A stretch of 33,056 nt of DNA from Bradyrhizobium sp. NAS96.2 (GTDB lineage: Bacteria; Pseudomonadota; Alphaproteobacteria; Rhizobiales; Xanthobacteraceae), in contig NZ_LGHK01000237.1 in NCBI RefSeq assembly GCF_001908235.1, positions 1 to 33,056 of the forward strand. Reading direction: 5' to 3'. Position numbers and translations under genes: made by a program. Numbering within the stretch: the stretch's first letter is position 1; every line of letters starts with the position of its first letter. Shown here piece by piece: positions 30,690 to 33,056 of the stretch. The notes beneath the pieces are model-generated. The model was not told the DNA's origin. It saw only the letters and a list, made by a program, of their open reading frames with translations, and searched no databases.

Positions 30690-30696
30690 CTATATT
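30668..30696 (+). promoter_or_regulatory. Promoter of the TetR-family regulator gene
   Basis: TTGACC (30668-30673), a 17-bp spacer and TATATT (30691-30696) make a near-consensus sigma-70 promoter; the spacer is the rest of the operator. Transcription would start near 30703, about 70 bases before the regulator ATG. This predicts autorepression. Confidence 0.75.
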
Positions 30697-30774
30697 CCCG
30701 CCGCATGAATTATAATGGTTCGATTCTCCCATTGGCTCATTCTGGGTTGAGTTCTTTCGCGAGAAGCTAAATCA

Positions 30775-31416
30775 ATGGTTGCAGCCCCCCGAACCTCCCT
30801 CCAGGCCGTCGGCGAGGAGGAATCCTCGAAACGCCGCCAGATCCTGGACGGCGCCCGCAAGGTGTTCCTGGAACTCGGCTTCGACGGCGCCAGCATGGGC
30901 GAGATCGCCCGCGCCGCCGCCGTCTCCAAGGGCACGCTCTACGTGTATTTCCCCGACAAGGCCGGGCTGTTCGCGGCCATCGTCGAGGAGGAGAAGCTCG
31001 AGCAGGGCAAGGTCGCCTTCAATTTCGACCCGGCGCGCGACGTCGACACCACCCTCCCCGAATTCGGCCGCGCCTATATCGCGCTGCTGTGCCGGCCCGG
31101 CGGCGGCTCGGCGATCCGCACCGTGATGGCGATCGCCGAGCGGATGCCCGAGCTCGGCAGCCGGTTCTACACTCACGTGATCGCCCACACCGTCGACCGC
31201 TTCGCCGCCTATCTGGAGGCGCGCGCCGCGCTCGGTGAACTCGTGATGGACGACACCCAGCTCGCGGCCTGGCAGTTCATGCAGATGTGCCAGGCGACGC
31301 TGTTCCAGGCATTCATCTTCCAGGCCAATCCCTCGCCCTCGCCGGAGCGGATCGCAACCGTCGTCGACAGCGCGACGCGCGTGTTCTTCGCGGCGTACCG
31401 GCCGAAGGTCGGGTGA
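30775..31416 (+). CDS. TetR/AcrR-family transcriptional repressor
   Basis: A 213-residue regulator. The N-terminal TetR domain has the helix-turn-helix MGEIARAAAVSKGTLYVYFP (41-60) and the following DKAGLFAAIV. The C-terminal ligand-binding half (about 75-205) is all-helical, with FGRAYIALLCRP, VMAIAERMPELGSRFYTHV and AWQFMQMCQATLFQAFIF, of the AefR-like C-terminal type. It is divergent from the EmrA/EmrB-type pair and should control it through the palindrome at 30667-30689, with release by a pump substrate. The ATG at 30775 follows GAGAAG. Confidence 0.93.
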   Translation: MVAAPRTSLQAVGEEESSKRRQILDGARKVFLELGFDGASMGEIARAAAVSKGTLYVYFPDKAGLFAAIVEEEKLEQGKVAFNFDPARDVDTTLPEFGRAYIALLCRPGGGSAIRTVMAIAERMPELGSRFYTHVIAHTVDRFAAYLEARAALGELVMDDTQLAAWQFMQMCQATLFQAFIFQANPSPSPERIATVVDSATRVFFAAYRPKVG

Positions 31417-31454
31417 GATCGGCGCTCCTTCGCGGACCACCGCACTCTTGGTCC

Positions 31455-31557
31455 CGTCATGCTGAGGTGCTCGCGTAGCGAGCCTCGAAGCATACGCGGC
31501 CCGGCTGGTGGCCGTCGTGCTTCGAGACGGCCGCTGCGCGGCCTCCTCAGCATGACG
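31455..31557. repeat. Dispersed inverted repeat downstream of the TetR gene
   Basis: Terminal arms CGTCATGCTGAGG (31455-31467) and CCTCAGCATGACG (31545-31557) are perfect reverse complements. Inside are GCGTAGCGAGCCTCGAAGCA and a second hairpin around GGCCGCTGCGCGGCC. I recognise it as a very common Bradyrhizobium/Rhodopseudomonas intergenic element. It may also serve as a transcription stop for the regulator gene. Confidence 0.85.
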
Positions 31558-31648
31558 GACGACGGATTCCTCAGTCTGCCACCGGGGTCTTGTTCTTGCT
31601 CCGTTGATATGCACGATCGATAACTCCGGCGCGACGAGACTATTGGCC

Positions 31649-32491
31649 ATGAGCGAGTTTATCATCCGCACGATGCGCCCCGACGAGATCGCACTCGCGG
31701 TCGACTGGGCAGCGGCAGAGGGCTGGAATCCCGGACTCGCCGATGCGCCCTGCTTCGCCGCCGAGGACCCGCAGGGATTCTTCATCGGCGAGCTCGAGGG
31801 CCGGCCCGCAGCGGTGATCTCCTGCGTCAATTACGGCGCGCAGTTTTCCTTCCTCGGCTTCTACATCGTGCGCCCGGATCTGCGCGGCCGCGGCTACGGT
31901 CTGAAGATCTGGAATGCGGCCATCGCGCATGCGCGCCCGCGCGTGATCGGGCTCGATGGCGTGGTGGCGCAACAGGCGAACTACCGGAAGTCCGGCTTCG
32001 CGCTCGCTTACGCCAATGTGCGTTATGGCGGCACGGTCACAGCGCCTCCGGCATCGAACGGACGCATCGTCGCACTGACCGACGTGCCGATGGCGCTGGT
32101 CGAGGCCGATGACGCCACGGTGTTTCCGGCTCCCCGCCCGGCGTTCCTGCGCGCCTGGATCAACACGCCACGGCATATCGGACGCGCGCTGCTGCGCGAC
32201 GGCAGGCTGGCCGGCTGGGGCGTGATCCGTCCGTGCCGCACCGGCCGCAAGATTGGTCCGCTCGTTGCCGATGACCGCGCGAGCGCAGAGATCATCCTCT
32301 CGGCATTGCTGGCGAGCGCAGGCGGCGGCGACATCTTCCTCGATGTCCCCGCGGTCAACCGCGACGCCATCGCGCTGGCGCAAGGCCTCGGACTTTCACC
32401 GGTGTTCGAGACCGCGCGGATGTACACCGGCGTGATCGCGCCATTGCGGATCGATCGCGTGTTCGGCGTCACGACGTTCGAACTCGGCTAG
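31649..32491 (+). CDS. GNAT-family N-acetyltransferase with C-terminal GNAT-like domain
   Basis: A 280-residue protein. The N-terminal GNAT domain (1-135) has FIIRTMRPDEIALAVDWAA, GFYIVRPDLRGRGYG with the acetyl-CoA loop RGRGYG (79-84), and YRKSGFALAY. The C-terminal part (about 150-280: VEADDATVFPAPRPAFLRAW, GRLAGWGVIRPCRTGRKIGP, FLDVPAVNRDAIALAQGLGL) matches the Acetyltransf_18 type domain that follows GNAT in many such proteins. The acceptor is unknown. The start MSEFIIRTMR at 31649 gives the usual N-terminus; the frame is open to 31604. Confidence 0.88.
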   Translation: MSEFIIRTMRPDEIALAVDWAAAEGWNPGLADAPCFAAEDPQGFFIGELEGRPAAVISCVNYGAQFSFLGFYIVRPDLRGRGYGLKIWNAAIAHARPRVIGLDGVVAQQANYRKSGFALAYANVRYGGTVTAPPASNGRIVALTDVPMALVEADDATVFPAPRPAFLRAWINTPRHIGRALLRDGRLAGWGVIRPCRTGRKIGPLVADDRASAEIILSALLASAGGGDIFLDVPAVNRDAIALAQGLGLSPVFETARMYTGVIAPLRIDRVFGVTTFELG

Positions 32492-32519
32492 CGCTGCGGT
32501 TTGAGCGAACCGCAGCGCT
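32490..32519. terminator. Bidirectional terminator hairpin
   Basis: Twelve-base perfect arms AGCGCTGCGGTT and AACCGCAGCGCT flank TGAGCG. It starts in the GNAT stop codon and ends 12 bases before the stop of the convergent hydrolase gene. The strong stem and convergent context support termination on both strands, although a T-tract is missing. Confidence 0.7.
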
Positions 32520-32531
32520 GTCCCTTCCGCG

Positions 32532-33056
32532 CTAGTTCGCGGCCGCGTTGACCTTCGGCGCGGCGACGTTGTCCTGCTCCAGCTCCTCGGGCAATCCGGC
32601 GAAGCGCCTGAGCGCCTTCGCCATCTTCACGCGGCCGCTAACGCCGGTGATGATGACGTCGACCATCACAAACGACGAGTGGAAGTGACCTTGCGCCTTG
32701 AGTTGCTCGACCTTGACGCCGGCCTTGATCAGCGCGTCGCCATAGGCAATGCCCTCGTCGCGAAGCGGATCGAACTCGCTGGTCGCGATGAATGCCGGCG
32801 GCAGGCCATCGAGCTTGCCGCGCAGCGGCGCGACGCGCGGATCGGTGCGGTCGGCCGGCGAGCAGTACAGGTCCCAGAACCAGAACATCAGCCCGCGGGT
32901 GAGGAAGTAGCCGGCCGCGTTGTCGACATAGGATGGCCGGTCGAAGGTCGAGTCGGTGACCGGGCAGATCAGGAGCTGGCCTGCGATCTCCGGGCCGCCG
33001 CGATCGCGCGCCAGCTGGCAGGTGACGGCCGCGATGTTGCCGCCGGCGCTCCAGCC
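32532..33056 (-). CDS. Alpha/beta hydrolase, HSL family (C-terminal part; 5' end outside window)
   Basis: The frame is open to the window edge, giving 174 residues of the C-terminal half. It begins at the nucleophile elbow GWSAGGNIAA, where the hormone-sensitive-lipase family usually has GDSAGGN; the Ser is kept but Asp is Trp. The acidic residue lies in TSEFDPLRDEG and the catalytic His in QGHFHSSF. Between them are ICPVTDSTFDRPSY and the lid-proximal FWDLYCSPADRTDPRVAPL. Enzymes of this family hydrolyse short-chain esters or lactones; the substrate is unknown. The HGGG oxyanion motif is not visible because it lies upstream of the window. Convergent with the GNAT gene. Confidence 0.88.
   Translation of the reverse strand, partial: GWSAGGNIAAVTCQLARDRGGPEIAGQLLICPVTDSTFDRPSYVDNAAGYFLTRGLMFWFWDLYCSPADRTDPRVAPLRGKLDGLPPAFIATSEFDPLRDEGIAYGDALIKAGVKVEQLKAQGHFHSSFVMVDVIITGVSGRVKMAKALRRFAGLPEELEQDNVAAPKVNAAAN

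Noticed and set aside
1..33056. CRISPR array, tRNA, rRNA, phage or insertion-sequence genes
   Set aside because: No regularly spaced direct repeats, cloverleaf-like genes, transposase or integrase motifs were seen; the repeats present are single inverted elements.

Overview
The window is GC-rich alphaproteobacterial DNA. Gene order, protein character and dispersed palindromic repeats all point to Bradyrhizobium or a close relative in the Nitrobacteraceae. This assignment rests on recognition from memory; no database search was run.

The left 60% (about 1-19250) is a division and cell wall (dcw) cluster read entirely on the minus strand. In transcription order it runs rsmH, ftsL, ftsI, murE, murF, mraY, murD, ftsW, murG, murC, murB, ddl, ftsQ, ftsA and ftsZ (cut by the window edge). 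It encodes the cytoplasmic Mur ligases, the lipid I/II steps (MraY, MurG), the septal synthase pair FtsW/FtsI, the FtsQ/FtsL scaffold, and FtsA/FtsZ. Several genes overlap by 1-4 nt, showing translational coupling. Other junctions (murE/ftsI, murD/ftsW, ftsW/murG, murG/murC, murC/murB) carry palindromic repeats. No mraZ is found upstream of rsmH.

A 581-bp region without a confident gene separates rsmH from a divergent plus-strand gene for an AmpD/AmiD-like amidase (19830-20702). A tiny secreted protein follows. Next comes a minus-strand pair, a DGPF/YciI-like protein plus an ECF42-type sigma factor with a long C-terminal extension. On the plus strand follow the RNase P RNA gene rnpB (about 22913-23360) and a 59-residue protein resembling an isolated sigma-70 region 1.1.

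The right part holds accessory and envelope genes: an alpha/beta hydrolase, a TauE/SafE-type permease, an ABC exporter preceded by a possible 20-23 residue micro-ORF, an EmrA/EmrB-type drug efflux pair with a divergent TetR regulator, a two-domain GNAT acetyltransferase, and the C-terminal part of an HSL-family hydrolase cut by the window edge. The TetR operator, a perfect 11-bp inverted repeat, lies in the promoter shared by the efflux pair and the regulator.

The most noteworthy observations are: (i) the P12 arm of rnpB is built from the same GC-rich palindrome that occurs elsewhere in the window as an intergenic repeat; (ii) the free-standing sigma-1.1-like protein beside rnpB; (iii) two 17-bp TTTA-N7-TTTACC sites, resembling CtrA boxes, in the control regions ahead of ftsQ and of rsmH/amidase; (iv) the micro-ORF plus perfect hairpin in the leader of the ABC exporter. 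No CRISPR array, tRNA, rRNA, transposase or prophage gene was seen.
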